A stretch of 55,244 nucleotides of DNA from Verrucomicrobiota bacterium. Its GTDB lineage: Bacteria; Verrucomicrobiota; Verrucomicrobiia; Limisphaerales; UBA9464. Of this stretch, positions 1 to 8,790 are shown in pieces. Numbering within the stretch: the stretch's first letter is position 1; the number at the start of each line of letters is the position of its first letter. The notes under the pieces were generated by a model. That model ran no database searches. It was not told where the DNA came from and saw only the letters and a list, made by a program, of their open reading frames with translations. The stretch covers positions 1 through 55,244 of the forward strand of contig VHCX01000020.1 of the NCBI GenBank assembly GCA_016871615.1, read 5' to 3'. The position numbers were made by a program, and so were the translations under genes.

Positions 1-1
1 G

Positions 2-553
2 AGCGGCCCCCTCGAGCCGACCAACCAGTGGTACGCCATCGCCAAGATCGCCGGCATCAAGCTCTGCCAGGCCTACCGGCGCCAGTACGGCTGCGACTTC
101 ATCGCCGCCATGCCCACCAACCTCTATGGACCGGGCGACAACTACGACCCGCTGGGCTCGCATGTCCTGCCGGCGCTGATCCGGCGCTTCCACGAGGCCA
201 AGGTCGCCGGCGCGCCGGACGTCACCTGCTGGGGCACCGGGGCGCCGCTGCGGGAGTTCCTGCACTCGGACGACCTCGGCGACGCGCTGGTCTTCCTCAT
301 GGAGAACTACTCCGAGGAACAGTTCATCAACGTCGGCTCCGGCCAGGAGCTGACCGTGCGGGAACTGGCCGGGCTGGTGGCGCGGGTTGTCGGGTACAAG
401 GGGGGCATCTCCTGGGATCCGTCCGAGCCGGATGGCACGCCGCGCAAGCTCATGGACAGCTCCCGCCTGCGGGCCCTCGGCTGGTCTCCCAAGGTCGACC
501 TCGAGGACGGCATCCGCGGCGCGTACCGGGACTTCCTCGACCGCGGCGCCTGA
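2..553 (+). CDS. fcl: GDP-L-fucose synthase, 3' part (cut by window start)
   Basis: NAD(P)-dependent epimerase/reductase that converts GDP-4-keto-6-deoxymannose to GDP-L-fucose for surface polysaccharide. Only the last 183 residues are in the window. The frame is open from base 2 and the family is usually about 310-320 residues, so roughly 130 N-terminal residues, including the Rossmann glycine motif, lie outside. The fragment has the short-chain dehydrogenase YxxxK pair (YAIAK, about residues 15-19), followed by the family-typical [13 protein letters not shown] segment and the substrate-domain stretch [12 protein letters not shown]. The ATG at 110 falls after the catalytic Tyr/Lys and is an internal Met, not a start. 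polX follows on the same strand after about 100 bases. The assignment rests on remembered family motifs; a related NDP-sugar epimerase is the only realistic alternative. Confidence 0.9.
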   Translation, partial: SGPLEPTNQWYAIAKIAGIKLCQAYRRQYGCDFIAAMPTNLYGPGDNYDPLGSHVLPALIRRFHEAKVAGAPDVTCWGTGAPLREFLHSDDLGDALVFLMENYSEEQFINVGSGQELTVRELAGLVARVVGYKGGISWDPSEPDGTPRKLMDSSRLRALGWSPKVDLEDGIRGAYRDFLDRGA

Positions 554-655
554 ACCCCGGGCGACCGCCCCCGTCCCCGGCCGGGCGCAACCCTTGGGAT
601 TCCCCGACGAGGCGCGGACTTCCACGGCCGGCCGGCTTCCCCGTAGTCTGGACCC

Positions 656-2407
656 ATGGACAAGGACGAGGTGGCGGCCGTGCTGTCGGAGATCGGGACC
701 CTGCTGGAACTCAAGGGCGAGAACCCCTTCAAGACGCGGGCCTACCACAACGCGGCGCGCGTGCTCGAGGGCCTCACCGAACCCCTCGACAGGATCGTGG
801 CCGAGAACCGGCTGGGCGAGTTGAAGGGCTTCGGCGAGGCCCTCCAGGACAAGGTCGCCCGTCTGGTGACCACCGGAAGCCTCCCCTACCACGACGAGTT
901 GAAGGCCTCGCTGCCGCCGGGCCTGCCCGCCCTGCTTGAGGTCCAGGGCCTCGGGCCCAAGAAGGTCAAGCGGCTCCACGACGAGTTGGGCATCGATTCG
1001 ATGGAGAAGCTCGAGGCGGCCTGCCAGGCCGGGCGGATCGCGGCCCTCGAGGGCTTCGGCGAGAAGTCCCAGGCGAAGATCCTCGAGGCCATCGCCTTCA
1101 AGCGCCAGTTCGCCTCGCGGCACCGCCTCATCGACGCCCTCGTCTGCGCCGAGCCCATCCTCGAGTCGCTGCGGGGCCACCTCGACGTCGTCCGTTGCTC
1201 GACCGCCGGCAGCCTACGGCGCTGGAAGGAGGTCATCGGCGACATCGACTTCCTGGTGTCGTCCCGCGACCCGACGGCGGTCATCGGATTCTTCGTGGCC
1301 CAACCGGGCGTGCAGACGGTGCTGGCCCATGGCGACACCAAGGCGAGCGTGATCCTCGCCGGCGGCATCCAGGCCGACCTGCGGGTGGTGACCGACGAGG
1401 AATACCCCTTCGCCCTCGCCTACTTCACCGGCTCCAAGGAGCACAACATCGTCATGCGCCAGCGGGCCATCGCGCGGGGGCTCCGGCTCAACGAATACGG
1501 CCTCTTCCGCAGCTCCGAGGAGACCCGGGACCCGGCGCTGCGGGTGGAGTGCCGGGAGGAGCGCGACATCTTCGAGCACCTCGGCCTGGCCTACGTCCCG
1601 CCGGAGTTGCGCGAGGACCACGGCGAGTTCGCGGCCGCCGAATCGCGACGCATGCCCCGGCTGGTGGAGTGGACCGACCTGCGCGGCTCGCTGCACAACC
1701 ATTCCAACTGGTCGGACGGCCGCGATTCGCTGGAGGCGATCGCGGCGCAGGCCCATGAGCTGGGCCTGGACTACTGGGCCATCACGGACCACTCCAGAGC
1801 CTCCTTCCAGGCCAACGGGCTGGATGTCCGGCGGCTGGAGGAACAGCTCGGGGCGGTGGCGTCCGTGAACCGGTCCTACGCCGCCGAGGGAAGCGACTTC
1901 CGGCTGCTGACCGGCATCGAGGTGGACATCCTGAAGGACGGGCTCGACTTCGACGACGGGGTGATGGCCCGGCTGGACGTGGTGGTCGCCAGCCTGCACG
2001 TGCCCTCCAGCGACGCGCTCGAGAACACCCGGCGGCTGGTCCGCGCGGCCGAGAACCCCCAGGTCCACCAGCTGGGGCACCTGTCAGGACGCCTGCTGCT
2101 CGAACGCGAGGCCTACAAGTTCGACCTCCCGGCGGTGCTGAAGGCCTGCGCCGACACGAGCACCTGGATCGAGCTCAACGCCAGCCCCTACCGCTTCGAT
2201 CTCGACTGGCGGCTCTGGCGACAGGCCAAGGAACTCGGGGTCAAATGCGTCATCAACTGCGATGCGCACCGGCTTGACCACTTCGACTTCCTGCGCCTCG
2301 GCGCCGGCATCGCCCGCAAGGGATGGCTGACCCGGGAGGACATCATCAACACCCTCCCGCTGGCCGGGTTGAGGACGGCGCTGGCCCGCAAGCGGTCCGG
2401 GCACTGA
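656..2407 (+). CDS. polX: DNA polymerase X family protein with C-terminal PHP domain (PolX)
   Basis: Family X DNA polymerase fused to a PHP phosphoesterase, a gap-filling base-excision-repair enzyme with 3'-5' exonuclease or end-processing activity. Length 583 residues is normal for bacterial PolX. Order: N-terminal 8-kDa-like helical domain (about 1-80), helix-hairpin-helix (LLEVQGLGPKKVKRL, about 85-105), nucleotidyltransferase palm with GSLRRWKE near residue 185 and GDIDFLV near 195 (the two metal-binding Asp), then a PHP domain from about 340. PHP metal ligands are visible: LHNHSNWSDG, ITDHS, GIEVDIL, the His of VVASLH, and CDAHRLDH near the end. The start is the ATG at 656; no earlier in-frame start fits the family N-terminus. 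It converges with the leftward lipoprotein gene, leaving about 33 bases between stops. Confidence 0.95.
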   Translation: MDKDEVAAVLSEIGTLLELKGENPFKTRAYHNAARVLEGLTEPLDRIVAENRLGELKGFGEALQDKVARLVTTGSLPYHDELKASLPPGLPALLEVQGLGPKKVKRLHDELGIDSMEKLEAACQAGRIAALEGFGEKSQAKILEAIAFKRQFASRHRLIDALVCAEPILESLRGHLDVVRCSTAGSLRRWKEVIGDIDFLVSSRDPTAVIGFFVAQPGVQTVLAHGDTKASVILAGGIQADLRVVTDEEYPFALAYFTGSKEHNIVMRQRAIARGLRLNEYGLFRSSEETRDPALRVECREERDIFEHLGLAYVPPELREDHGEFAAAESRRMPRLVEWTDLRGSLHNHSNWSDGRDSLEAIAAQAHELGLDYWAITDHSRASFQANGLDVRRLEEQLGAVASVNRSYAAEGSDFRLLTGIEVDILKDGLDFDDGVMARLDVVVASLHVPSSDALENTRRLVRAAENPQVHQLGHLSGRLLLEREAYKFDLPAVLKACADTSTWIELNASPYRFDLDWRLWRQAKELGVKCVINCDAHRLDHFDFLRLGAGIARKGWLTREDIINTLPLAGLRTALARKRSGH

Positions 2408-2440
2408 TCCCGCCCCCGGAGGCTCCCATGCCGGCAGGCC

Positions 2441-3688
2441 TCAGGGCGGCGGCAGGGGGCCCAAGATCCTGACCTCGAAGGGCGACATCGGACTCATCCA
2501 GCCATCGACCTCCAGGTCCACCTCCCGGCCCGCGCGGACGTCCCCGAGGCGCAGCCCCCACCACCGGGTCTCGGGCAGGGCCAACGGCTGGGTTCGTCCG
2601 GTGGTGTTTACGAGGATCCAGTAGTCGCCGGGCGCGGCGAACCCGTTGCCCTGCGCCACGCGATGGACCGACCCGAACACGGCCGCTTCCAGCGCCTCGT
2701 TGCGCCGGTCGCCCAGGGGCTCGAGGCGGGGGATCGGCCGGTCCACGGCGGGGGCCGCGAAGATCGGCTCCCAGCGGCGGACCTCCTGCACCACGCGGGT
2801 CAGCGCGGCCCAGGTCTCCGGATGGCGCGGCATCTCCCAATGCCCGTCGCGGTAGGGATAGAAAAACACCGCGTCGGCCCCGAGCAGGCGTGCCCCCCAG
2901 GTCATGCTCCGCAGCTCGTCCTCGGTGGGCGGCCTCGGGTCGAAGGGCGGCGGGAACGGGAAGACCTCGTGGTAGACGCCCCAGTCCATCGCCTGGATCA
3001 CCGCGTGGAACTGCCGCCCGCCGACCCGCGCCGCCGTGGCCCCATGGCGCATGTGCTGGAAGAAGGCCGCCACGGGAATCCAGCCCACCGGGTAGAAGTC
3101 CACCATCAGGACATCGGCCGAGTGGAACTTGGCGAGGTTCCAGCCCCGGTAGACCACCAGCGAGGTGGGCTTGCGGCCGCCGGCCGCCCGGACGGCGGCA
3201 TGCGCCCGCTCGACGTCGTCCGGGGGAACCCCGTTGAGGTCGGGTTCGTCGACCAGGTACCAGCCTGCCAGCGCCGGGTGTCGATCCCAGCGCCTCACCG
3301 CCTCGCGCACCTTCGCCGGATCGAAGCCGGGGCCGGCGGAACTCCCCGGGGTGGCCACCACCTCGAGGCCGAGGCGCGCCGCCTCGTCCATGTAGACCGG
3401 ATCCAGGCTGCCCATGACCCGCGAGAAACCCGCCGCGTGCACGGCACGGAGATCCTCGACCCCGGGCACGCCGTAGATGCCGACGGGGAACGATGCTGAA
3501 ACGGGGAAGGATCGGGGGGCATCCGGGCGCTTCCCGGCCGTCGTCGTGGGGACGTTCCGGTGGCAACCCATCAGGAAGACCATCCCAAGGATCGCGAGGG
3601 CTGGCGCGATGGGAAGGGCTGGCGATCGTCCGGCCCGGACCCGGCGGCCGTGTGGACCCGGCAGGCGGGTGGATTCCGGAGGTTCCAT
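2441..3688 (-). CDS. Secreted lipoprotein with glycosidase-like TIM-barrel fold
   Basis: Predicted exported lipoprotein of 415 residues. A basic N-terminus with RR and a hydrophobic stretch ends in a lipobox-like LMGC (Cys about residue 41). The body reads like a (beta/alpha)8 glycosidase-like protein: VGIYGVPGVEDLRAVHAAGF near the start of the barrel, GWYLVDEPDLNG with an Asp-Glu at the end of a strand (typical catalytic position), VLMVDFYPVG, and a C-terminal beta-sandwich-like tail. No specific GH family can be named from sequence reading. The stop of the upstream PfkB kinase gene lies only 9 bases before the ATG, so the two are probably cotranscribed. A shorter start at the Met before VFLMGC would shorten the signal peptide too far. 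The function is inferred, with a role in glycan handling most likely. Confidence 0.7.
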   Translation of the reverse strand: MEPPESTRLPGPHGRRVRAGRSPALPIAPALAILGMVFLMGCHRNVPTTTAGKRPDAPRSFPVSASFPVGIYGVPGVEDLRAVHAAGFSRVMGSLDPVYMDEAARLGLEVVATPGSSAGPGFDPAKVREAVRRWDRHPALAGWYLVDEPDLNGVPPDDVERAHAAVRAAGGRKPTSLVVYRGWNLAKFHSADVLMVDFYPVGWIPVAAFFQHMRHGATAARVGGRQFHAVIQAMDWGVYHEVFPFPPPFDPRPPTEDELRSMTWGARLLGADAVFFYPYRDGHWEMPRHPETWAALTRVVQEVRRWEPIFAAPAVDRPIPRLEPLGDRRNEALEAAVFGSVHRVAQGNGFAAPGDYWILVNTTGRTQPLALPETRWWGLRLGDVRAGREVDLEVDGWMSPMSPFEVRILGPLPPP

Positions 3689-3697
3689 GGTCGGGAT

Positions 3698-4738
3698 TCA
3701 GCCGGCGAACATCCGCGAGCGGAGGTCGGCGACCGAGGCCGTGCCGGTCGTGCCGAGCTGGTGGATCACGCAGTGGGCCGCGGCCATCGCCAGTTGCATG
3801 GCCTCGGGCAGGTTGGCCCCGGCGGCCAGGGCGGCCGTGAGGTTGGCGCTGACGGAGTCCCCGGCGCCCACGATGTCGATCGGCCCGACGACCGGGTGGG
3901 CGGGCGCGTGGGCGACGGCCCCGTCGGCCGAGGCGCCGATCATCCCCTGTTCGGCCATCGTGACGAACAACGGACGGCCGAGGCGCAGCGCGGTCGAACG
4001 GGCCGCCGAGACCACCGAGGCGAGGTCCTCCAGCGGACGGCCCGCGAGCCGGGCCAGCTCGGCGGCATTCATCTTCCAGTGGGCCGCCGGCCAGCCCTCG
4101 AGGCTGCGCCGGCTATCCGCGAGGATCGGCAGTTCGGGCCGGGCCGCGGACAGTCGCCCGAGGCGCTCCCGCACCGCGACCGTCACCACGCCGGTCTCGG
4201 CGAGGTCCACCTGGTCCATGACCATCCAGGCGTCGGCTCCGTCCGGGTCGTCGGCCACCCGGTCCATCGCGGCGACCACGGCCGCCTGGGCGGATTCCGG
4301 AGTCGTGGTGACGTTCTTGAGGTCGAGGCGGCTCAGTTCCTCAGGCGGTCGGCCGGGCCGGTGGAGCAGGGGCTTGGTGTAGGTGAAGGTATGACGCCCC
4401 GGCACGGCCACGAAGCCCGCCAGATCGACGCCACGCCGGGCCGCGAGAGCTCGTTGGAGTTCAAACCCCTCGCCATCGTCGCCCCGAAGCCCGAGGCAAC
4501 GGATCGTGCCGACCCCCAGGGCCACGAGGTTGTTGAGGATGGTGCCCGCCGCCCCGGGCAGGCATCGGACCCCGGTGATGTTGTGGACCGGCAGGCCCGT
4601 CTCGATGGAGACCTCGGACCGCTCCGGGTCGATGTCGAAGTACCGGTCGAGGCAGAAATCGCCGAGCAACGCCAGTCGGAGGACCGGGTAGCGTCCCGTG
4701 ATCGCATCGAACCGTTCAGCGGTCATGCCGGGCTTCAT
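3698..4738 (-). CDS. PfkB-family sugar kinase (RfaE1/heptose kinase-like)
   Basis: Ribokinase/PfkB-superfamily kinase of 346 residues that phosphorylates a sugar or sugar phosphate with ATP. The N-terminal LLGDFCLDRYFDID resembles the first strand and Asp of the RfaE1 (D-glycero-beta-D-manno-heptose-7-phosphate kinase) subgroup. A glycine-rich PGAAGTILNNLVALG follows, and the C-terminal signature VGPIDIVGAGDSVSANL carries the GAGD anion hole and catalytic Asp. There is no cytidylyltransferase domain, so it is not a full bifunctional HldE. It sits in a leftward cluster, 44 bases after the ilvE stop and 9 bases before the lipoprotein gene. The substrate cannot be fixed; heptose kinase is the best guess because of the N-terminal region. 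The ATG four codons downstream is a possible alternative start. Confidence 0.85.
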   Translation of the reverse strand: MKPGMTAERFDAITGRYPVLRLALLGDFCLDRYFDIDPERSEVSIETGLPVHNITGVRCLPGAAGTILNNLVALGVGTIRCLGLRGDDGEGFELQRALAARRGVDLAGFVAVPGRHTFTYTKPLLHRPGRPPEELSRLDLKNVTTTPESAQAAVVAAMDRVADDPDGADAWMVMDQVDLAETGVVTVAVRERLGRLSAARPELPILADSRRSLEGWPAAHWKMNAAELARLAGRPLEDLASVVSAARSTALRLGRPLFVTMAEQGMIGASADGAVAHAPAHPVVGPIDIVGAGDSVSANLTAALAAGANLPEAMQLAMAAAHCVIHQLGTTGTASVADLRSRMFAG

Positions 4739-4782
4739 GCGGGCGGAGGCTTCAGGTGGACCGGGGGCCGGACCAAAGGGGC

Positions 4783-5664
4783 CTAGTCCTTGAAGATCAC
4801 TTCTCCATCATGGCGCGTGACGCCGCGGAAGGCCTCGAGCAACCGACCGGTGATCGGCCCGGGCTTGCCGTTGCCGATCACGCGCCCATCCACCTTGACC
4901 ACCGGGACCATCTCGGCGGCGGTGCCGGTGAGGAACATCTCGTCGGCGATGTAGAGGTCATAGCGGGTCAGATTGGGTTCAGCCACCTCGATGCCCATGG
5001 CACGGGCGCAGTCGATCACCGTGTTGCGGGTGATGCCGTAGAGGGCGCCCGCGCTCAGCGGCGGCGTGTACAGTTTCCCCTTCTGGACGATGAAGAGGTT
5101 GTCGCCCGTGCATTCGGCCACATACCCCTCCGTGTTGAGCATGATGGCCTCCTCCACGCCGATCAGGTTGGCCTCGATGCGCGCCAGGATGTTGTTGAGG
5201 TAGTTGAGCGACTTGATGGCGGGGTTTACCGAGTTCACCAACATGCGCGTGGTCGGCACGGTGGCGATGGTCATGCCATCACGGTAGACCGACTCGGGAT
5301 AGAGCTGGATGGTGGCGGCGATGATGATGACCGAGGGCTTGGGGCATCGGCGCGGATCGAGGCCGAGGGTTCCCTTGCCGCGGGTGACGATGAGCCGGAT
5401 GTACCCCTCGCGCAGGCCGTTGGCTCGGCAGGTCTCGAGGCAGGCCTCCATCATCTGCTCCGGAGTCATCGGGATCTCCAGCAGGATGGCCTTGGCCGAC
5501 CAGTAGAGGCGCTCGATGTGCTCCCGCAGCTTGAAGATGCGGTTGTGGTACATCCGGATGCCCTCGAAGACCCCGTCGCCATAGAGCAGACCGTGGTCGA
5601 AGACGCTGATGGTGGCGTCGGCTTCGTCGCGCAATTGACCGTCGATGTAGACCTTGATGGGCAT
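4783..5664 (-). CDS. ilvE: Branched-chain amino acid aminotransferase
   Basis: Class IV PLP-dependent aminotransferase that interconverts leucine, isoleucine and valine with their 2-keto acids; cytosolic. Its 293 residues are close to family length. Visible motifs: FDHGLLYGDGVFEGIRMY near residues 22-40, the PLP lysine in NPAIKSLNYLNN (about residue 155), EGYVAECTGDNLFIV, and LTGTAAEMVPV near the C-terminus, which fits IlvE better than 4-amino-4-deoxychorismate lyase or D-amino-acid transaminase. Upstream on the same strand, about 95 bases away, is a membrane-protein gene. Downstream is the PfkB kinase. No other branched-chain biosynthesis genes are present, so pathway regulation cannot be read from context. 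Confidence 0.93.
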   Translation of the reverse strand: MPIKVYIDGQLRDEADATISVFDHGLLYGDGVFEGIRMYHNRIFKLREHIERLYWSAKAILLEIPMTPEQMMEACLETCRANGLREGYIRLIVTRGKGTLGLDPRRCPKPSVIIIAATIQLYPESVYRDGMTIATVPTTRMLVNSVNPAIKSLNYLNNILARIEANLIGVEEAIMLNTEGYVAECTGDNLFIVQKGKLYTPPLSAGALYGITRNTVIDCARAMGIEVAEPNLTRYDLYIADEMFLTGTAAEMVPVVKVDGRVIGNGKPGPITGRLLEAFRGVTRHDGEVIFKD

Positions 5665-5758
5665 GTCTGGGGGAGGACGCTACGTGAGCCGATCCCGCCG
5701 CCGCAAGCACCGGAGTCCGGATTGCCCCGGGTCACGGACGGGAGGAGACCCTCCCGAC

Positions 5759-6313
5759 TCAGCGGTAGGCCGTGAAGGCCAGGGCCGAGATCAGCGCCCC
5801 CCAGCCCACGCCCGCCACGCCAAGCAGGCGCAGCCGCGGCTCGGAGGCGCTGCACCAGGCCAGCCAGTCCCGGACCCTCCACGGCGACAGCGCGACCCAG
5901 ATGGCCAGCGTCACCCAGAGGTACATCCAGACGGTCACGAGATGCCGAAGGGGGCTGGGATGCCAGCGTTGCGCATCGAGCACCACGTCGGCCACGAGGC
6001 AGGCCACGATGGCGGCCCCGCGCACGGCCAGGTAGTCCCGGACCACGAAGCAACTGGCCACTCCGATGGCGATCACGCCGCCCAGCAGGAACGGCCGGAA
6101 GGCGGCGAAGTCGGAGATCTCGGAGTTCTGGAGGTTCTGCTCGAACCAGATCGTTCCCACGAGCATGAGCACGACACCCACCGCGGTGTTGCGATGGAAA
6201 CCGCGCAACCAGGCCGCGCAGCCGGCCGGGCGGAGCATCGGCCAGAGATGGCCCACAAGACAGCCAAGACCCAGGACGAGGGCCGCTTGCGACAGGTTGG
6301 GGATCAGCTTCAT
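5759..6313 (-). CDS. Hypothetical multi-pass membrane protein
   Basis: A 184-residue inner-membrane protein of unknown function. Hydrophobic stretches near residues 7-25, 43-60, 75-93, 98-116, 125-143 and 162-180 suggest about six membrane helices. Loops are short and there are no recognisable catalytic motifs. The open frame reaches further upstream to a TTG at 6340, but the ATG at 6313 places a hydrophobic segment directly after a short Lys-containing N-terminus and is preferred. It lies between the Tat-exported isomerase-like gene and ilvE, all leftward, with gaps under 100 bases, so it may share a transcript with ilvE. I do not recognise the family. Confidence 0.7.
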   Translation of the reverse strand: MKLIPNLSQAALVLGLGCLVGHLWPMLRPAGCAAWLRGFHRNTAVGVVLMLVGTIWFEQNLQNSEISDFAAFRPFLLGGVIAIGVASCFVVRDYLAVRGAAIVACLVADVVLDAQRWHPSPLRHLVTVWMYLWVTLAIWVALSPWRVRDWLAWCSASEPRLRLLGVAGVGWGALISALAFTAYR

Positions 6314-6394
6314 CGACAGGTGGGCGTCAGGATCGGGCAAACGCGCCCCAAGGCGAGGGGAAAGAATCGCACCTTGGCGTGCCCGAAGCCCACC

Positions 6395-7315
6395 TCAATC
6401 GAGCAGGGGACGCATCTCCTCGAGCATCTGCGGCACGCGCACGAAGGGATCCTCCTTGAACTCGTACTCCAGGGCCACGAACCCCTGGTACCCGGCGTCC
6501 CGAAGGATCTTGAAGGTGCGGGCATAGTCGGCCTTCTCGACGCCGGGTTTCCCGTCCACATGGACCTTGCCCTTGAACTGGACGTTCACCGCCCAGGGGG
6601 CGCACAGGGCCAGTTCGCGGTAGGGGTCGCTCGAGTAGAAGTTGCCCGTGTCAAGGTTGATGCCCACCCAGGGACTACGGACCGCCTTGACGATGTCCAC
6701 GAGCGATTCGGCCCGACGCACGATGCCCCCGTGGTTCTCCACTCCCAGGAAGATGCCGGCCTTCCCGGCCTCCTCGCCGCACTCCTCCAGGGCCTCGATG
6801 GTCAGCCGGGCCGCCTCGGCCTCGGAGGTGCCATGGGCGCCGCCGGTGAAGACCCGGATGTGGGGCGCGCCCAGGATCGATGCCTTGCGGATCCACTCCT
6901 TGACCGAGGCGATTTCGGCGCTGCGCTTGGCCCCGGGAGGGTGGCAAAAATCGTTGCCGACGGCGGTCCCGCTGACGGTGACCCCGCGGAGGTGGGCATG
7001 CCGGCGGACCTCTCGCAGGTGGCCATCCTCCACCCGGGCCGGGAAGTAGTAGCTCGTGAGTTCCGCGCCACCGCACCCGTGGTCGGCGCAGTAGTCGACG
7101 AAGCGCTTCATGTCCATGCGGGCGGGGCTGCCATCCTTGGCGGGCTTGAAGTGGTCGCCGAAGGAATAGGCCGCCAACGAAAGCCTCAGCCGGGATCGGG
7201 AGGAGCGGGCGAACGGCTCGACGGCCGCCAGGGAACCGGCCCCTCCGAGGGAACCGAAGACCCCCAGTGCGGCGGACGCGCGCAGGAACCGGCGGCGACT
7301 CAATGCGGTGGGCAT
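6395..7315 (-). CDS. Tat-exported sugar phosphate isomerase/epimerase-like TIM-barrel protein
   Basis: Xylose-isomerase-like (AP endonuclease family 2) TIM-barrel protein of 306 residues with a twin-arginine signal: SRRRFLRAS is followed by an Ala/Gly-rich hydrophobic core. The start at 7315 places the RR motif at residues 7-8; the upstream Met at 7351 would bury it. Candidate metal ligands of this superfamily are seen as the Glu of GVENHGG, the Asp of INLDTGNFY, the His near VQFKGKVHVDG and the final Glu in FVALEYEF. Periplasmic isomerase/epimerase-like proteins are abundant in Verrucomicrobiota and Planctomycetes and are usually assumed to act in sugar or inositol metabolism. The substrate is unknown. 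Its upstream neighbour, the outer-membrane barrel gene, is divergent. Confidence 0.87.
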   Translation of the reverse strand: MPTALSRRRFLRASAALGVFGSLGGAGSLAAVEPFARSSRSRLRLSLAAYSFGDHFKPAKDGSPARMDMKRFVDYCADHGCGGAELTSYYFPARVEDGHLREVRRHAHLRGVTVSGTAVGNDFCHPPGAKRSAEIASVKEWIRKASILGAPHIRVFTGGAHGTSEAEAARLTIEALEECGEEAGKAGIFLGVENHGGIVRRAESLVDIVKAVRSPWVGINLDTGNFYSSDPYRELALCAPWAVNVQFKGKVHVDGKPGVEKADYARTFKILRDAGYQGFVALEYEFKEDPFVRVPQMLEEMRPLLD

Positions 7316-7505
7316 GGCGGCGACGCTAGGCACCCGCCCGGGGCGGGGCAAGACCGGGCTGTCGAGGCGCCCCGGGTCAACCGGCAGGGCCCGCCCCGCA
7401 TGGAATGCATCCGGCCCCCGGAAATCGGCATCCCGCCCCCTGGACTAGCCATCCGGCCCCAAAATCCGGTCCCACGCCACTCCCATCCACGATCCTGAAC
7501 CCACG

Positions 7506-8663
7506 ATGAACACTTCATCTTCCTTGGTCCGACACTCCCCCTGGATGGCCACCACCGCCCTGTGCCTGGGCGCGATGCTTCCGGAACAGGCCCTCGCGCA
7601 GGGCTGCGTCGCCGTGCGCGGCGGCGGCATGTGCACCATGAACCACTCGATCCTCGGCGAGGACGGTGGCGAGCACGGCCCGTGGCTGGCCTCCATCGGC
7701 TACCGGTTCTTCAAGTCGGACCGCCACTTCATCGGCGGCAAAGAATCCCGGAACGCCGCCGGGCTGAACCGGTTCCAACAGGGCACCGAGGTGATCAACG
7801 TCTCGCAGTTCATCGACACCAGCCTGACCTACCAGTTCACCCCGCAATGGTCGGCCACGCTGGTGCTGCCCTGGGTTCACCACATCCGCTCGGCCCCCTA
7901 CGAGCACAGCGGCGTGCGGCGCGACACCAGCGTCATGGGCATGGGAGATATCCGGGCGGTGGCCGGTTACTGGATCTGGGACCCGAAGACGCAGCCCAAG
8001 GGGAACCTCCAGATCAGCATCGGTGGCAAGGCCCCAAGCGGCGACTATCAGGCCGACGACACCTTCTATCAGGACCAGGACCCCACGGCGCTGGTCAACA
8101 TCCAGCCGGTCCGGCGCAATGTGGACCAGTCCATCCAGCCCGGCGACGGCGGCTGGGGCGTCTCCTGGGAACTCAACGGCTACCGCGAGTTGTTGCCCGG
8201 TTTCTTCGCCTATGGGCAGGCCTTCTACCTGTTCAACCCCCAGAACGTGAACGGCGTGAAGAGTCCCACCGCCCGCAGCGACGCCGGCCCCCGGGTCAAC
8301 GGGGTGAACCTCGACAACGGCATGGCGATCACCGACCAGTACCTCTTCCGGGCGGGCTTCTCCTACGTCGTGAGCCCGAAGCACCACGTGATGGTCTCCC
8401 TGGGCGGGCGCATGGAGGGCATCCCCGTGGAGGACCTCAACGGCAACGCCGGCGACGAGGAAGGCTTCCGGCGACCGGGCTATTCCATCGCCATCGACCC
8501 GGGCATCAACTGGATGCCTGGCAAGTGGAACGTCTCGGTGAACATCCCGTGGCGTCTGGCCGCCCAGCGCGAGCGCAGCTACTGGAACCTCCAGAAGGGC
8601 ACCCGGGGCGACGCGGCCTTTGCCGACTACCTCGTCACCCTTTCGGTGTCTCGCACCTTCTGA
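7506..8663 (+). CDS. Outer-membrane beta-barrel protein, transporter-like
   Basis: A 385-residue exported protein. The N-terminal segment ends in EQALAQG, a likely signal peptidase I site near residue 32. The rest is rich in alternating aromatic and polar strands (LTYQFTPQWSATLVLPW, FRAGFSYVVSPKHHVMVSLGG) and ends in Phe (SVSRTF), the usual terminal signature for barrel insertion by BAM. A Cys pair occurs just after the cleavage site. The family resembles the poorly characterised transporter-like barrels found next to metal or phenol pathways, but no ligand can be assigned. It is transcribed away from the isomerase-like gene and converges on flhA, with a strong hairpin in the gap. Confidence 0.72.
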   Translation: MNTSSSLVRHSPWMATTALCLGAMLPEQALAQGCVAVRGGGMCTMNHSILGEDGGEHGPWLASIGYRFFKSDRHFIGGKESRNAAGLNRFQQGTEVINVSQFIDTSLTYQFTPQWSATLVLPWVHHIRSAPYEHSGVRRDTSVMGMGDIRAVAGYWIWDPKTQPKGNLQISIGGKAPSGDYQADDTFYQDQDPTALVNIQPVRRNVDQSIQPGDGGWGVSWELNGYRELLPGFFAYGQAFYLFNPQNVNGVKSPTARSDAGPRVNGVNLDNGMAITDQYLFRAGFSYVVSPKHHVMVSLGGRMEGIPVEDLNGNAGDEEGFRRPGYSIAIDPGINWMPGKWNVSVNIPWRLAAQRERSYWNLQKGTRGDAAFADYLVTLSVSRTF

Positions 8664-8717
8664 TCCGGCGCGGTGCCTCTCCGGGGCACCGGTCGACCGG
8701 GACAGCGGATCCTTCGC

Positions 8718-8741
8718 GGGGACCCTGGCATCAGGGTCCCC
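8718..8741. terminator. Perfect 10-bp hairpin between convergent genes, possible terminator
   Basis: GGGGACCCTG (8718-8727), loop GCAT, CAGGGTCCCC (8732-8741) form a perfect 10-bp stem. It lies between the convergent ends of the barrel-protein gene and flhA. No run of T follows on either side, so it is not a textbook Rho-independent terminator, but the position fits a bidirectional transcription end. Confidence 0.4.
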
Positions 8742-8790
8742 GAACCGTTTCCGGGAGGCGACCCCCGATTCCCGCGCCCGGGGCGGGGTG